A stretch of 51,732 nt of DNA from positions 1 through 51,732 of the forward strand of contig JAOEQC010000005.1 of the NCBI GenBank assembly GCA_028388995.1, in the 5' to 3' direction. Below are positions 41,362 to 51,494 of this stretch, piece after piece. This DNA is from Ascidiaceihabitans sp. (GTDB lineage: Bacteria; Pseudomonadota; Alphaproteobacteria; Rhodobacterales; Rhodobacteraceae). Positions within the stretch are counted from its first letter, which is position 1, and every line of letters starts with the position of its first letter. The position numbers and the translations under genes are program-made. The notes under the pieces were generated by a model. The model searched no databases and was not told the origin of the DNA. It saw only the letters and a program-made list of their open reading frames with translations.

Positions 41362-41380
41362 TGGTCATATAAGTTTACCA
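41362..41380. promoter_or_regulatory. Possible operator ahead of malate synthase
   Basis: TGGT-N11-ACCA forms a short inverted repeat about 85 bases ahead of the malate synthase start. GntR/FadR-type regulators such as GlcC often bind TGGT...ACCA-like sites, but the spacing here is longer than usual. Weak evidence; the rest of this 284-base gap is A/T-rich and shows no gene. Confidence 0.2.
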
Positions 41381-41464
41381 GTTGTGTTTACTATCGGAAA
41401 CTTTTTGCCTACTCGTATCTCTGACTTTTAAATTAATATGCCCCAAACAGCGAAAGGTGCCAAT

Positions 41465-43594
41465 ATGACCGATTTTGTGAACAAAGCTGGACTAAACGTA
41501 GCCGCGGAACTTGCGACATTTGTTGAAGATGCAGCCCTACCAGGGACTGGCGTATCGGCTGATGCCTTCTGGACAGGCTTTTCCGACATTGTACATGAGC
41601 TAGGGCCAAAGAACCGCGCCTTGCTTGCGAAACGCTCTGACATTCAGGCCCAAATTGATGCATGGCACGTTGCCCGTCGTGGCCAAGACTACGATGCCGT
41701 CGTGTACACAGATTTCCTGAAAGAGATCGGCTATCTGGTTCCTAAGGGCGCACAATTCTCAATCGATACAACAAACGTTGACCCAGAGATCGCGACGTTG
41801 CCAGGGCCGCAGTTGGTTGTGCCAATCATGAACGCACGCTTTGCGCTTAACGCTGCGAACGCACGTTGGGGCAGCTTGTATGATGCACTGTACGGCACAG
41901 ATGCGCTGGGCGATTTGCCAACGGGCAAAGGTTATGACGCTGAGCGCGGTTCACGCGTAATCGCGTGGGCACGTGGGCATTTGGATCAAGCGGCACCTTT
42001 GGCCTCTGGATCATGGGCTGACATTGATGGTTTGAGCGTCGTTGACGGTGCATTGATGGCGGGTGGAACATCTTTGGCTGACCCGTCACAGTTTGCGGGT
42101 CAGAACGGTGGTTCATACTACTTGCGCAAAAATGGTCTGCTGATCGAAATTCGCGTCGATGGGTCCACACCAATTGGTCAAGCTGATAAGGCTGACATCT
42201 CTGATGTTTGGCTTGAGTCCGCATTGTCCACGATCATGGACTGCGAAGACAGTGTCGCAGCCGTAGATGCTGAAGACAAAGTTGTTGCATACACCAACTG
42301 GCTTGGCCTCATGTGTGGCGATCTGAAAGAAACGTTCGAAAAAGGTGGTAAGTCCGTCACCCGTGAAATGGCAGGAGACCGTACCTTCACTGCACCCGAT
42401 GGCACCACTGTCACCGCAAAGGGCCGCGCCCTGATGTTGGTGCGCAATGTGGGCCACTTGATGACCAACCCTGCAATTACCGACCGCGATGGTTTGGAAG
42501 TGGGTGAGGGGCTGATGGATGCAATGATGACCTCCATGATCGCGATGCACGACTTGCAGCGTGAGGGCGGCAACTCGGTCACAGGTTCTGTCTATGTGGT
42601 TAAGCCAAAGATGCATGGTCCAGAAGAAGTGGCCTTTTCTGATGAGATTTTCACTCGCGTTGAAGGCGTTCTCGGCTTGCCTGCGAACAGCGTCAAACTG
42701 GGCATAATGGACGAAGAACGCCGTACTTCTGTAAACCTTGGTGAATGTATCCGCGCTGCGAAATCACGCGTTGCTTTCATCAATACCGGTTTCTTGGACC
42801 GCACCGGCGACGAAATCCACACATCTATGGAAGCAGGCCCAATGGTGCCCAAAGGCGAAATGAAAGCCGCACCGTGGATCGCATCCTATGAGGATCGCAA
42901 TGTCGACATTGGTTTGGCCTGTGGCCTTCAGGGACGCGCCCAAATCGGCAAAGGCATGTGGGCTATGCCAGATTTGATGGCAGACATGTTGGTGGCCAAA
43001 GTCGGTCACCCTCAATCTGGCGCAAACTGTGCGTGGGTTCCATCCCCGACAGCCGCAACTTTGCACGCCACACACTACCACCAGGTTGATGTTTTGGCCC
43101 GTCAGGTCGAAATCAAAGAAGGCGGTGCACGTGGCACGATTGAGGATTTGCTGACTGTTCCAGTTCTGACGGGTCGCAATCTAAGCGAAGAAGAAATCGC
43201 ACGTGAGATCGAGAACAACGCCCAAGGGATCCTGGGCTATGTTGTGCGCTGGGTTGATCAGGGTGTTGGTTGCTCCAAAGTCCCAGACATCAACAACGTG
43301 GGTCTGATGGAAGATCGCGCAACTTGCCGTATTTCTGCACAAGCTATGGCGAACTGGTTGCACCACGGTGTGATCTCTGAGGATCAAGTTATGGCAGGCC
43401 TTCGCAAGATGGCAGCTGTTGTGGATGGTCAGAACGCAGACGACGCAAGCTATATTCCTATGGCACCAACATTTGACGGCGTTGCGTTCCAAGCTGCCTG
43501 TGATCTGGTACTGAAGGGCCGCGTACAGCCATCAGGCTATACAGAGCCAGTTCTGCACGAACGTCGCCTCGAATTCAAAAGCGTAACGGGCTAA
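41465..43594 (+). CDS. glcB: Malate synthase G
   Basis: Malate synthase G joins glyoxylate and acetyl-CoA to malate in the glyoxylate cycle and in glycolate use. The start is ATG 41465 (MTDFVNKAG), with AAAGG about eight bases ahead; ATG 41438 has no such site. The 709 residues match the G isoform (about 720). Characteristic segments are [28 protein letters not shown] (with active-site residues), and [24 protein letters not shown] (core CSKVPD...MEDRATLR-like), which holds the catalytic Cys/Asp region. It precedes a GlcG-like gene by 34 bases. Confidence 0.96.
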   Translation: MTDFVNKAGLNVAAELATFVEDAALPGTGVSADAFWTGFSDIVHELGPKNRALLAKRSDIQAQIDAWHVARRGQDYDAVVYTDFLKEIGYLVPKGAQFSIDTTNVDPEIATLPGPQLVVPIMNARFALNAANARWGSLYDALYGTDALGDLPTGKGYDAERGSRVIAWARGHLDQAAPLASGSWADIDGLSVVDGALMAGGTSLADPSQFAGQNGGSYYLRKNGLLIEIRVDGSTPIGQADKADISDVWLESALSTIMDCEDSVAAVDAEDKVVAYTNWLGLMCGDLKETFEKGGKSVTREMAGDRTFTAPDGTTVTAKGRALMLVRNVGHLMTNPAITDRDGLEVGEGLMDAMMTSMIAMHDLQREGGNSVTGSVYVVKPKMHGPEEVAFSDEIFTRVEGVLGLPANSVKLGIMDEERRTSVNLGECIRAAKSRVAFINTGFLDRTGDEIHTSMEAGPMVPKGEMKAAPWIASYEDRNVDIGLACGLQGRAQIGKGMWAMPDLMADMLVAKVGHPQSGANCAWVPSPTAATLHATHYHQVDVLARQVEIKEGGARGTIEDLLTVPVLTGRNLSEEEIAREIENNAQGILGYVVRWVDQGVGCSKVPDINNVGLMEDRATCRISAQAMANWLHHGVISEDQVMAGLRKMAAVVDGQNADDASYIPMAPTFDGVAFQAACDLVLKGRVQPSGYTEPVLHERRLEFKSVTG

Positions 43595-43628
43595 GGCCCA
43601 ACCGAAATAAAAATATTTAAAGGAAATC

Positions 43629-44054
43629 ATGATGATCAATCTTAGAAAAGCCCGCACAATCATCCGCAAAGCTATGGAAAAAAGCCGTGAGCTAGACCTA
43701 AAGCCAATGTCTGTTGTTGTTTTGGATGCTGGCGGCCACGTTCAAGCGTTTGAACGTGAAGATGGTGCAGCACCGGGTCGTTTTGCGATTGCCCAAGGCA
43801 AAGCATACGGTTCCATCATGCTGGGCATGGCAGGCACTGCGCAAATGGCACGTGCGGAGGCGCAGGCTTATTTCATTGCTGCTGCTGGTGGTGCATTTGG
43901 CGGTCAAATGATCCCGGTTCCGGGTGGCGTTTTGGTGCGCGACAAAAAGGGTGCCGTGATCGGTGCCGTTGGCGTAACTGGTGATACATCAGACAACGAT
44001 GCGATTGCTGCAATGGCTGGGATCGAATCTGCTGGATTGACCGGCGAAATCTAA
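43629..44054 (+). CDS. GlcG/HbpS-like (DUF336) protein
   Basis: The 141-residue protein belongs to the GlcG/HbpS family (LDAGGHVQAFERE, KAYGSIML, PVPGGVLVRD, VGAVGVTGD-like GAVGVTGD). HbpS binds haem; for GlcG, named from the glc operon, no firm function is known. Two ATGs stand together (43629, 43632); AAAGGA upstream allows either. It follows glcB by 34 bases in the same direction, as glcG goes with glcB in E. coli. Catalysis has not been shown for this family. Confidence 0.88.
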   Translation: MMINLRKARTIIRKAMEKSRELDLKPMSVVVLDAGGHVQAFEREDGAAPGRFAIAQGKAYGSIMLGMAGTAQMARAEAQAYFIAAAGGAFGGQMIPVPGGVLVRDKKGAVIGAVGVTGDTSDNDAIAAMAGIESAGLTGEI

Positions 44055-44166
44055 AACGATCTGACTTGCGGATTTACGCACAGATATCTGCGCATTGGGC
44101 GGGCTGTTCACAGTCCGCCCTTCGTATTATATCCTCTTACAACGCGAAAACTTGTTAGGGAATGTT

Positions 44167-44946
44167 ATGGCACGGCCAATTATCGGTATTCTGACCAACA
44201 GTCACATGATCAATGATACTTATGAAGTCTACGGCAGTGGTTCGATCAATGTCGAAGCTGTTGGCGATGTTTGCAATGCTTTGCCGCTGCTGATCCCAAC
44301 ATCCCCCAAGCATGTCCAAATCGAAGACCTTATGGAGCGCTGTGCTGGCTTTATCTTTACTGGCGCGCGTCCAAACATACACCCTGATGAATACGGCGAA
44401 GAAGCGACACCCGCCTATGGCGATTTTGATCGCGGTCGTGATGGTGTCGCGCTGCCCTTGATCCGCGCCTGTGTCGAACGGGGTTTGCCGATCTTTGGCA
44501 TCTGCCGTGGGTTCCAAGAGGTGAATGTTGCCATGGGTGGTTCGCTGTATCCAGAAATTCGCGACCTCCCTGGGCGCAGCAACCACCGGATGCCACCTGA
44601 CGGAACGTTGGAAGAAAAATTCGCGTTGCGTCACGCTGTGAAGTTTACGGACGGCGGTGTGTTCCACTGCGTTCTTGGCTCTAACGAGGTTTCGACCAAC
44701 ACGCTGCATGGGCAAGGGATCAAAGAAGCAGGCGCACGTGTTGTGATTGACGGTGTTGCCCCTGATGGCACGCCCGAAGCAATCTACATTAAAGACGCGC
44801 CTGGATTTACGATGTCTGTACAGTGGCATCCCGAATGGAAAGCGGCAGAGAACCCGGTGTCTGAGGCGTTATTCACGGCCTTTGGCGATGCGGTACACGC
44901 GTGGGACGCGGGCGAGATGCGTCCTGCGTTAAATAAAACCGGTTGA
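44167..44946 (+). CDS. Class I glutamine amidotransferase, gamma-glutamyl-GABA hydrolase-like (peptidase C26)
   Basis: The start is ATG 44167 (MARPIIGILTN), with AGGGA a few bases ahead; the longer frame to 44095 reads through intergenic sequence. In the 259-residue protein the nucleophile elbow is GICRGFQE (Cys in the middle) and the catalytic His/Glu pair is in QWHPEW. FTGARPNIHPDEYG is typical of the PuuD-like branch, which cleaves gamma-glutamyl-GABA in putrescine breakdown. No other puu gene is nearby, so the substrate is open. It lies 112 bases after the GlcG-like gene. Confidence 0.88.
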   Translation: MARPIIGILTNSHMINDTYEVYGSGSINVEAVGDVCNALPLLIPTSPKHVQIEDLMERCAGFIFTGARPNIHPDEYGEEATPAYGDFDRGRDGVALPLIRACVERGLPIFGICRGFQEVNVAMGGSLYPEIRDLPGRSNHRMPPDGTLEEKFALRHAVKFTDGGVFHCVLGSNEVSTNTLHGQGIKEAGARVVIDGVAPDGTPEAIYIKDAPGFTMSVQWHPEWKAAENPVSEALFTAFGDAVHAWDAGEMRPALNKTG

Positions 44947-44974
44947 TTAAAGCGTTTTAAGCGATGCTTAATCA
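44944..44974. repeat. Inverted repeat at the stop of the amidotransferase gene
   Basis: TGATTAA-A-GC and GC-TTAATCA form a 9-base stem with one bulged A around a 12-base loop. The stem starts at the gene's own stop codon. It may be a weak terminator, or a relic of the REP-type palindromes that RAYT transposases act on, since a dead RAYT gene follows directly. Neither role is proven. Confidence 0.45.
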
Positions 44975-45528
44975 TGCTGTTGCAATGTGTTGGGATGTTA
45001 GATCAAACCCAACATCTCCGCCCCATCGGTAAGCTGTTTTTTACAATGCGCCTGCAGGACCGTCATTCCAATCTTTTGGTGCAAGAGATCGAGCACCTGT
45101 GTCATGCAACGCCCAAGACGTTTAACGCAATGCCATTTAAGATCGACGAGATCGTGGTGTTGCCAGCGGCGATCCCTACGATTTGGACGTTACCTTAGGG
45201 GGACGCGGATTTTAGCAAGCGGTGGCGTATGCTTAAATCACAGTTTTCGCGTGGATTGCCTGCCGTTGAGGTTAGCTGACCATCTGATTTCAAACTCTAA
45301 AACAAAGGGATTTGGCAACGACGTTTCTGGGAATACCATTTGCGAGACGTTGAAGATTTAGTGGCGCATCGCCAGATGATCCATTTTGCGCCTGTTCAAG
45401 CGGGATTGGTCAAACGGCCAGAGGAGTGGCCGCATTCTTCCATTCACCGCGCTGTTTGGTTAGGTTGTTTTACCCCTTCTGTTAGCAGGATCAGTGAAAC
45501 CCATAGGGCGTTTTTAAGGGCAGGGTAA
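44974..45528 (+). pseudogene. REP-associated tyrosine transposase (RAYT, Y1 family), inactivated
   Basis: One reading frame from about 44974 or 44995 to 45528 encodes a RAYT protein (FFTMRLQDRHSNLLV, then IWTLP, GDADFSKRWRMLKS, GIWQRRFWEYHLRD, HFAPVQAGLVKRPEEWPHSS). It is broken by TAG at 45196, TGA at 45277 and TAA at 45298. RAYTs are single-copy, single-strand transposases linked to REP sequences. The C-terminal tyrosine of the HUH/Y1 core cannot be placed with certainty. No frameshift is needed to join the parts, only stop codons. The copy is dead. Confidence 0.82.
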
Positions 45529-45761
45529 ACGGGCCATTCGACTGGTTTCTTTCAACCTTAGTTTGTTAGTTGGTGATTTGTCGCGAAGTATAATTTTTCA
45601 TACGTGGCGCAATTTGGAAGAAATGTTACCATCAGATCACGTTTTCGAATAACGTCCCATGAAACCAATAATATCCTAAGTTCGTTCTGGCAGTGTTCTT
45701 TTTGTCGTGTTTAATGTCTTATGCGACGTGAAACTAATACGATGAATGGGGGAGTGTTAGA

Positions 45762-47336
45762 GTGAAAATCGGAACACCAAAGGAAATGCTCGAAGGCGAA
45801 CGCCGCGTTGCTATGACGCCGGAAAGTGCCGCTCAATTACAAAAACTGGGCCACGACTGTCTGATCGAAACGGGAGCCGGCGCTGAAGCTGGTTTTTCGG
45901 ATGCCGATTATGCAGCCGCTGGTGTTGAGATCGCTAAAACGGCAGCCGCTCTTTGGAAAACCGCAGATGTGGTTGCCAAGGTGCGCGTCCCAGATGAAAC
46001 CGAAGTAAAGCGCTTACGCGATGGGCAGACGCTGATTTCATTCATCAACCCTGCTGCGAATGACAAGCTGCTGAAATCGGCAGCGAAAAAGGGTTCTACG
46101 GTTGTTGCGATGGACATGGTGCCACGCATTTCACGTGCCCAGAAGATGGATGCACTTTCTTCGATGGCAAACATTGCGGGTTACCGCGCCGTAATTGAAG
46201 CTAGCAATAACTTTGGTCGTTTCTTTACTGGTCAGATTACGGCAGCGGGCAAGGTGCCACCGGCCAAAGTTTTGGTTGTTGGGGCAGGGGTTGCCGGTTT
46301 GGCAGCCGTGGGTACTTCCACCAGTTTGGGCGCGATCACATATGCCTTTGATGTTCGTCCCGAAGTGGCTGAACAAATTGAATCCATGGGTGCGGAATTT
46401 GTTTTCCTGGATTTTGAAGAAGAACAGGCCGACGGGGCTGCAACAGGTGGTTATGCCGCAGTTTCCAGCCCAGAATTCCGCGAGGCCCAATTGGCCAAGT
46501 TCCGCGAACTGGCACCTGATATCGACATTGTCATCACAACAGCGTTGATCCCAAACCGCGATGCGCCAGAGCTGTGGACCAAAGACATGGTCGCCGCGAT
46601 GAAGCCGGGTTCTGTCATCGTTGATCTGGCTGCTGAGAAAGGTGGTAACTGCAAGCTGACCGTCATGGACGAGAAGATTGTGACAGAAAACGGTGTAACC
46701 ATAATCGGTTACACGGATTTCCCAAGCCGTATGGCAGCGCAGGCGTCGACCCTGTATTCGACCAACATTCGTCATATGATGACTGATCTGACCCCTGAAA
46801 AAGACGGCGTGATTGATCACAACATGGAAGATGATGTTATTCGCGGGGCTACTGTGACCCACGCAAAAGCAATCACGTTCCCACCACCGCCACCTAAGAT
46901 CGCAGCGATCGCTGCAGCCCCAAAGAAAGAAGCGGTGCCAGAACTAACAGCCCAGGAAAAACGCGCTGCGGAAGTTGCTGCGTTCAAGTCACAAACACGC
47001 AATCAGGTTACATTGTTGGCCGTTGGTGGTGTTGCGCTATTGGCCGTGGGATTGGTCGCACCAGCCAGCTTTATGCAGCACTTTATTGTGTTTGTGTTGG
47101 CCGTGTTTATTGGCTTTCAGGTTATCTGGGGCGTGGCACACAGTCTGCACACACCGCTGATGGCGGTCACGAATGCAATTTCGTCGATCATCATTTTGGG
47201 CGCGTTGATGCAAATTGGATCAGGATCATCCCTTGTCATCCTATTGGCAGCGCTTGGTGTCTTTATGACCGGTATTAATATTTTCGGCGGCTTTCTTGTG
47301 ACACGGCGTATGCTCGCCATGTTCCAGAAATCGTAA
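45762..47336 (+). CDS. pntA: NAD(P) transhydrogenase subunit alpha PntA
   Basis: PntAB uses the proton gradient to move hydride from NADH to NADP, supplying NADPH. The start is GTG 45762 (MKIGTPKE), with GGGGGAG about eight bases ahead. The 524-residue protein has the alanine dehydrogenase/PNT N-terminal domain, the NAD-binding loop VVGAGVAGLAAVGTS (about residues 168-182), and four membrane segments in the last 125 residues. The single-chain alpha form matches E. coli PntA (510). It is followed by pntB after 12 bases. The 233 bases upstream contain no gene and likely the promoter. Confidence 0.96.
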   Translation: MKIGTPKEMLEGERRVAMTPESAAQLQKLGHDCLIETGAGAEAGFSDADYAAAGVEIAKTAAALWKTADVVAKVRVPDETEVKRLRDGQTLISFINPAANDKLLKSAAKKGSTVVAMDMVPRISRAQKMDALSSMANIAGYRAVIEASNNFGRFFTGQITAAGKVPPAKVLVVGAGVAGLAAVGTSTSLGAITYAFDVRPEVAEQIESMGAEFVFLDFEEEQADGAATGGYAAVSSPEFREAQLAKFRELAPDIDIVITTALIPNRDAPELWTKDMVAAMKPGSVIVDLAAEKGGNCKLTVMDEKIVTENGVTIIGYTDFPSRMAAQASTLYSTNIRHMMTDLTPEKDGVIDHNMEDDVIRGATVTHAKAITFPPPPPKIAAIAAAPKKEAVPELTAQEKRAAEVAAFKSQTRNQVTLLAVGGVALLAVGLVAPASFMQHFIVFVLAVFIGFQVIWGVAHSLHTPLMAVTNAISSIIILGALMQIGSGSSLVILLAALGVFMTGINIFGGFLVTRRMLAMFQKS

Positions 47337-47348
47337 AGGAGCGAATTC

Positions 47349-48782
47349 ATGGAATATGGTTTTACAACAGCGGCCTATGTGGTCTCAGCGGTTCTTTTCA
47401 TTCTTAGCCTTGGCGGTTTGTCGGGCCAAGAAAGCGCGAAACGCGCTGTCTGGTATGGCATTACGGGTATGGCGTTGGCTGTGGCCGCAACGTTGATCGG
47501 GCCGGGCTCTGGCTTGTGGTTCTTGTCAATGATCATGATCGCCGGTGGTGGTTACATTGGCTATCAATTGGCAACCAAAGTGCAAATGACACAAATGCCT
47601 GAACTGGTGGCTGCGATGCACTCACTTGTTGGTTTGGCAGCGGTTTTCGTGGGCTTTATCGCGCATATTGAACTGGGTCGTGTGTTGGTAATGGATGATG
47701 CGGCTAAGAAGGGGCTTGAGGGCTTTGTCGCGCTTTTAGCCAAGAAAGATGGTGTTGAGATTGCCATTCTTCGGGTCGAATTGTTCCTTGGCATCTTCAT
47801 CGGTGCAATCACCTTTACGGGTTCCATCATTGCCTATGGCAAGTTGGCAGGCCGTGTCGACAGTGCAGCGACAAAGCTTCCAGGTGGTCACATGTTGAAC
47901 GCTGGCGCAGCCGCATTGTCACTGATCGCATTGATTTGGTACTTTAACACTGGCGGCTTTTTCCCACTGTTCTTAATGACTTTGGCTGCGCTGTTCATTG
48001 GTTACCACCTGATCATGGGCATTGGCGGTGCGGATATGCCTGTGGTTGTTTCTATGTTGAACAGCTATTCAGGTTGGGCTGCAGCGGCGATTGGTTTCTC
48101 ATTGGGGAACGATTTGATGATCGTTGTTGGTGCGCTTGTTGGTTCATCCGGTGCGATCCTATCCTACATCATGTGTAAGGCGATGAACCGTTCGTTTGTG
48201 TCTGTGATCTTGGGCGGCTTTGGTGGCCCTGCAGGGGAGCAGATGGCCGTTGAAGGTGAACAGATCGCAATTGAAGCCGAGGGTGTTGCTATTGCCCTGA
48301 ATGAGGCGGACAGCGTTGTTATTATTCCAGGGTATGGCATGGCTGTAGCGCAAGCGCAGTCAGGTGTCGCGGAGTTGGTGCGCAAATTACGTGCCCAAGG
48401 CAAGAACGTGCGTTTCGCAATTCACCCTGTTGCAGGGCGTCTACCGGGGCATATGAACGTGTTGCTGGCTGAAGCGAAGGTTCCTTATGACATCGTGATG
48501 GAAATGGATGAAATCAATGATGATTTCCCTGAAACTGATGTGGCGATTGTGATCGGGTCCAATGACATCGTGAACCCTGCGGCGCAGGATGATCCTAACT
48601 CTCCCATCGCAGGCATGCCTGTGTTGGAATGCTGGAAAGCCAAACAAGTGTTTGTGTCCAAGCGTGGGCAGGGCACCGGGTACTCCGGTATTGAGAACCC
48701 ACTGTTCTTTAAAGAAAATACACGGATGTTTTATGGTGATGCGAAGGCGTCATTGGACAAACTGTTGCCGATGATCGACTGA
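47349..48782 (+). CDS. pntB: NAD(P) transhydrogenase subunit beta PntB
   Basis: PntB forms most of the proton channel and the NADP-binding domain. The 477-residue protein has about nine membrane segments in the first 275 residues and a C-terminal NADP domain with [13 protein letters not shown] and [27 protein letters not shown] (core [10 protein letters not shown]). Length is close to the E. coli protein (462). A ribosome-binding site (AAAGGAG) precedes the ATG. Confidence 0.97.
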   Translation: MEYGFTTAAYVVSAVLFILSLGGLSGQESAKRAVWYGITGMALAVAATLIGPGSGLWFLSMIMIAGGGYIGYQLATKVQMTQMPELVAAMHSLVGLAAVFVGFIAHIELGRVLVMDDAAKKGLEGFVALLAKKDGVEIAILRVELFLGIFIGAITFTGSIIAYGKLAGRVDSAATKLPGGHMLNAGAAALSLIALIWYFNTGGFFPLFLMTLAALFIGYHLIMGIGGADMPVVVSMLNSYSGWAAAAIGFSLGNDLMIVVGALVGSSGAILSYIMCKAMNRSFVSVILGGFGGPAGEQMAVEGEQIAIEAEGVAIALNEADSVVIIPGYGMAVAQAQSGVAELVRKLRAQGKNVRFAIHPVAGRLPGHMNVLLAEAKVPYDIVMEMDEINDDFPETDVAIVIGSNDIVNPAAQDDPNSPIAGMPVLECWKAKQVFVSKRGQGTGYSGIENPLFFKENTRMFYGDAKASLDKLLPMID

Positions 48783-48802
48783 GATCAACTAGGGAAATGA
48801 CG

Positions 48803-48833
48803 AAAGGTGGGTCTGTTACGGGCCCGCCTTTTT
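48803..48833 (+). terminator. Rho-independent terminator after pntB
   Basis: An 11-base stem (AAAGGTGGGTC / GGCCCGCCTTT, two G-T pairs) with a 7-base loop runs into five or more T, 20 bases after the pntB stop. It should end the pntAB transcript. Confidence 0.9.
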
Positions 48834-48960
48834 CATTTGCGGGAAGATGACTAATTGGGCGGTATACCTTAGTATTCATTTAAGGTGCTGATTTTTATAT
48901 AATAGTTTGACGTTCCCACCGTCATAGATATGCTTTGATTGAATTAGTGGAGCATCCCCT

Positions 48961-50247
48961 ATGTTGCAAATTGACGATCATCCTTTGCGTTTCAAAGTTG
49001 CGAACGAACTTCATACGCGACCTTTTCCAATTATGGAAGCCCCCTGCACAGCAGCATTTATTGCATTAAAACAAAAGGGTGACTCTGCTACGCGTGATCC
49101 GCAACAAGAGTTTGCACATCTTGTTGAACTGCTGGATCGACACGGTGCTCCGCACCCACAACCCAATGCCACGCATTACTATGGCCAGATTGGCAAGAAC
49201 TTGTTGAAGTGGGAGCAACACACGGAGTTTGTAACCTATACGGTGTTCAACGAAGGCTTGGACCCGCGCCCCTTTGAAAACGAAGTTTTCTCAAGCTTTC
49301 CAAATGATTGGCTAGCCAACGCCCCTGGCCAACGTGTCACATCGGTTTCATTGCGGATCGAAACAACGGATGACCGCGATCGTATTTCACAGCACGTCAA
49401 AGATTGGTTCGTACCCGAAAGCCTGGCTATCAGTTCGGTGTTGGATGATGCTGCTGTTGTAGCTGCAGATTTTCGTATTGATCCCATGGGTCATCAACGT
49501 TTTGCAATATTTCCCAAAGGACAAACAGGTGGGCGCCGCTTGGGGCGTATCGTGCAACGTTTATGTGAAATTGAGACTTATAAAGCGATGTCGATGTTGG
49601 GGTTTTCGCACGCGCAAAACATGGGTAAACAACTGAATGAATTAGACCGTCAACTCACTGATTTAATGGGGAGTATGCGCAGCAGTGACGCGGATGCAGA
49701 GACTACATTACATGCCCTTTTGGGTATCGCATCTGAAATGGAAACACTGTCTGCGCAGGGCTCTTTTCGCTTTGGCGCTACGGGGGCTTATAGCGCGATT
49801 GTCAGTCAACGAATTGCGGCACTGCGCGAAGAACGGTTCCACGGACGACAGAGTTTTGCAGAGTTTATGATGCGCAGATATGAGCCCGCCATGCGCACTG
49901 TCAATTCCACAGAATTGCGGCTGGATGCACTCAGCAGCCGGTCGACCCGCGCAGCTAACCTATTGAGAACACGAGTAGATGTGGAGCGTTCTGCCCAGAA
50001 CCAAGCGTTATTGACCAGTATGGATCGCCGCTCTGACCAGCAGCTGCAATTACAGCGCACGGTCGAGGGGCTGTCGGTGGTTGCGATCAGCTATTATGCT
50101 GTCTCGTTGGCAGCATACTTGCTAGATCCAATGGGTAATGTTGTTGGGCTGAGTAAGGGGATGATGACTGCGCTAATCACGCTGCCTGTGGTCGCTTTGG
50201 TCTGGTTGATTCTGCGTCGTATTCGGCACCATACGATTAAAGGTTAA
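48961..50247 (+). CDS. DUF3422 family membrane-anchored protein
   Basis: The 428-residue protein begins HPLRFKVANELHTRPFP (from residue 7), the hallmark of DUF3422 proteins, and shares their layout: a soluble N-terminal region of about 360 residues and two membrane segments near the C-terminus (about 364-385 and 396-415), ending in a basic tail. Function is unknown. It is separated from pntB by a terminator and from the next gene by 264 bases, so it appears to be a single-gene unit. Confidence 0.85.
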   Translation: MLQIDDHPLRFKVANELHTRPFPIMEAPCTAAFIALKQKGDSATRDPQQEFAHLVELLDRHGAPHPQPNATHYYGQIGKNLLKWEQHTEFVTYTVFNEGLDPRPFENEVFSSFPNDWLANAPGQRVTSVSLRIETTDDRDRISQHVKDWFVPESLAISSVLDDAAVVAADFRIDPMGHQRFAIFPKGQTGGRRLGRIVQRLCEIETYKAMSMLGFSHAQNMGKQLNELDRQLTDLMGSMRSSDADAETTLHALLGIASEMETLSAQGSFRFGATGAYSAIVSQRIAALREERFHGRQSFAEFMMRRYEPAMRTVNSTELRLDALSSRSTRAANLLRTRVDVERSAQNQALLTSMDRRSDQQLQLQRTVEGLSVVAISYYAVSLAAYLLDPMGNVVGLSKGMMTALITLPVVALVWLILRRIRHHTIKG

Positions 50248-50511
50248 CGCAGCGTGCTAGGGGTATTGCGGCCCTAACTTTACAGAACCTATCCAAAACT
50301 GTGCAGTACGTTGCGGTGTTTTAAGCCCAAATCGACGGCTTCGGGGCAGACTGTAAAAAGTTGACCGCCAATCTGCGCAGTTCCCACCCCGGACACCATT
50401 AACAGTCTGTTCAGATCTTGCCTTTTTTAAGTTTGAAATAACCAAGTAATTCTTTGTTAATCCTGTGCGCCTGATTGCCCCGCAAGATCATTTGCGCCAC
50501 AAAGGAGGCAA

Positions 50512-51435
50512 TTGATCTCTCTAACTATGGCTGCCTACACAATGACGGCGAATGCGAAAAATATACAACGGTCGAATGTGATTGGCAGTCTTTGGATGGT
50601 TGCATCAATGGCGGCCTTTGCGATTGAAGACAGCCTGTTCAAAGCGGCGGCGGTCACTGTCCCTGTTGGGCAGATGCTGATGTTGTTCGGGGCAGGTGGC
50701 GCGATCATCTTCGCCTGTCTTGCTTTGTGGAACAAGGAACCGCTGTATCACGCAGATGTCTTATCGCCGCCCATGCGCATTCGGATGTGTTTTGAAATTA
50801 CAGGCCGCTTGTTTTACGTGCTGGCCGTATCGATTACACCGCTGTCTTCTGCCACGGCCATTTTACAAGCGACCCCGATTGTGGTGGTAGCAGGGGCGGC
50901 CGTGTTCTTTGGTGAACGGGTTGGTTGGATGCGGTGGGCTGCGATTGTTGTTGGGTTGATTGGGGTGATGATCGTTTTGCGCCCGGGCACGGATGCGTTT
51001 TCGCCTCTATCCATTTTGGCCGTAATCGGGATGTTGGGATTGGCGGGGCGTGATCTGGCCAGCCGTGCAGCGCCCAAGACGCTGAGCACGGTTCTTCTGG
51101 GCCTTTACGGGTTTTTGACAGTGATTGCTGCTGGCGGCATTTTCGCGCTGTGGCAGGGACGCTCTTTTGTGTGGCCGGAGGGGCAGGCGGCTGCATTCAT
51201 TCTTGGCGCGATCTGCATTGGTGTGTTTGCCTACACCGCTTTGATGAAGGCGATGCGCACGGGCGAAGTATCTGTGGTCACGCCGTTCCGCTATACGCGT
51301 TTGGTTTTTGGCGTTGGCTTGGGCGTATTGGTCTTTGGTGAACGTCTGGACGGGGCCACGATTGTGGGTTGTCTGCTGATTGTTGCCACCGGGCTGTTCA
51401 TCATTTGGCGTGGGAAGGTTGCGGCGTGCGGGTAG
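50512..51435 (+). CDS. EamA-family (drug/metabolite) transporter
   Basis: The 307-residue protein has ten membrane segments in two EamA repeats. SLWMVASMAAFAIEDSLFKAAA opens the first (core MAAFAIEDS), and the GERVGWMRWAAIVVGLIGV and GERLDGATIVGCLLIVATG segments (core FGER in each) mark the ends of the repeats. It may start at TTG 50512, with AAAGGAGG close ahead, or at ATG 50527. EamA transporters carry amino acids or other metabolites; the substrate is not evident. The 264-base region upstream shows no clear gene. Confidence 0.88.
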   Translation: MISLTMAAYTMTANAKNIQRSNVIGSLWMVASMAAFAIEDSLFKAAAVTVPVGQMLMLFGAGGAIIFACLALWNKEPLYHADVLSPPMRIRMCFEITGRLFYVLAVSITPLSSATAILQATPIVVVAGAAVFFGERVGWMRWAAIVVGLIGVMIVLRPGTDAFSPLSILAVIGMLGLAGRDLASRAAPKTLSTVLLGLYGFLTVIAAGGIFALWQGRSFVWPEGQAAAFILGAICIGVFAYTALMKAMRTGEVSVVTPFRYTRLVFGVGLGVLVFGERLDGATIVGCLLIVATGLFIIWRGKVAACG

Positions 51436-51494
51436 TGGCGACAGATCAAAGCTGATAAGAGCGGGCGCAAATGCATTTCTAAAAGGATATCCCG

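Noticed and set aside
44095-44166. Upstream extension of the amidotransferase gene
   Set aside because: The extension starts at an isolated start codon without a ribosome-binding site and reads through A/T-rich intergenic sequence; ATG 44167 matches the family start.
50248-50511. Gap between the DUF3422 gene and the EamA transporter gene, checked for an RNA gene or small CDS
   Set aside because: No cloverleaf, strong hairpin with T run, or start with a ribosome-binding site was seen apart from that of the transporter itself.
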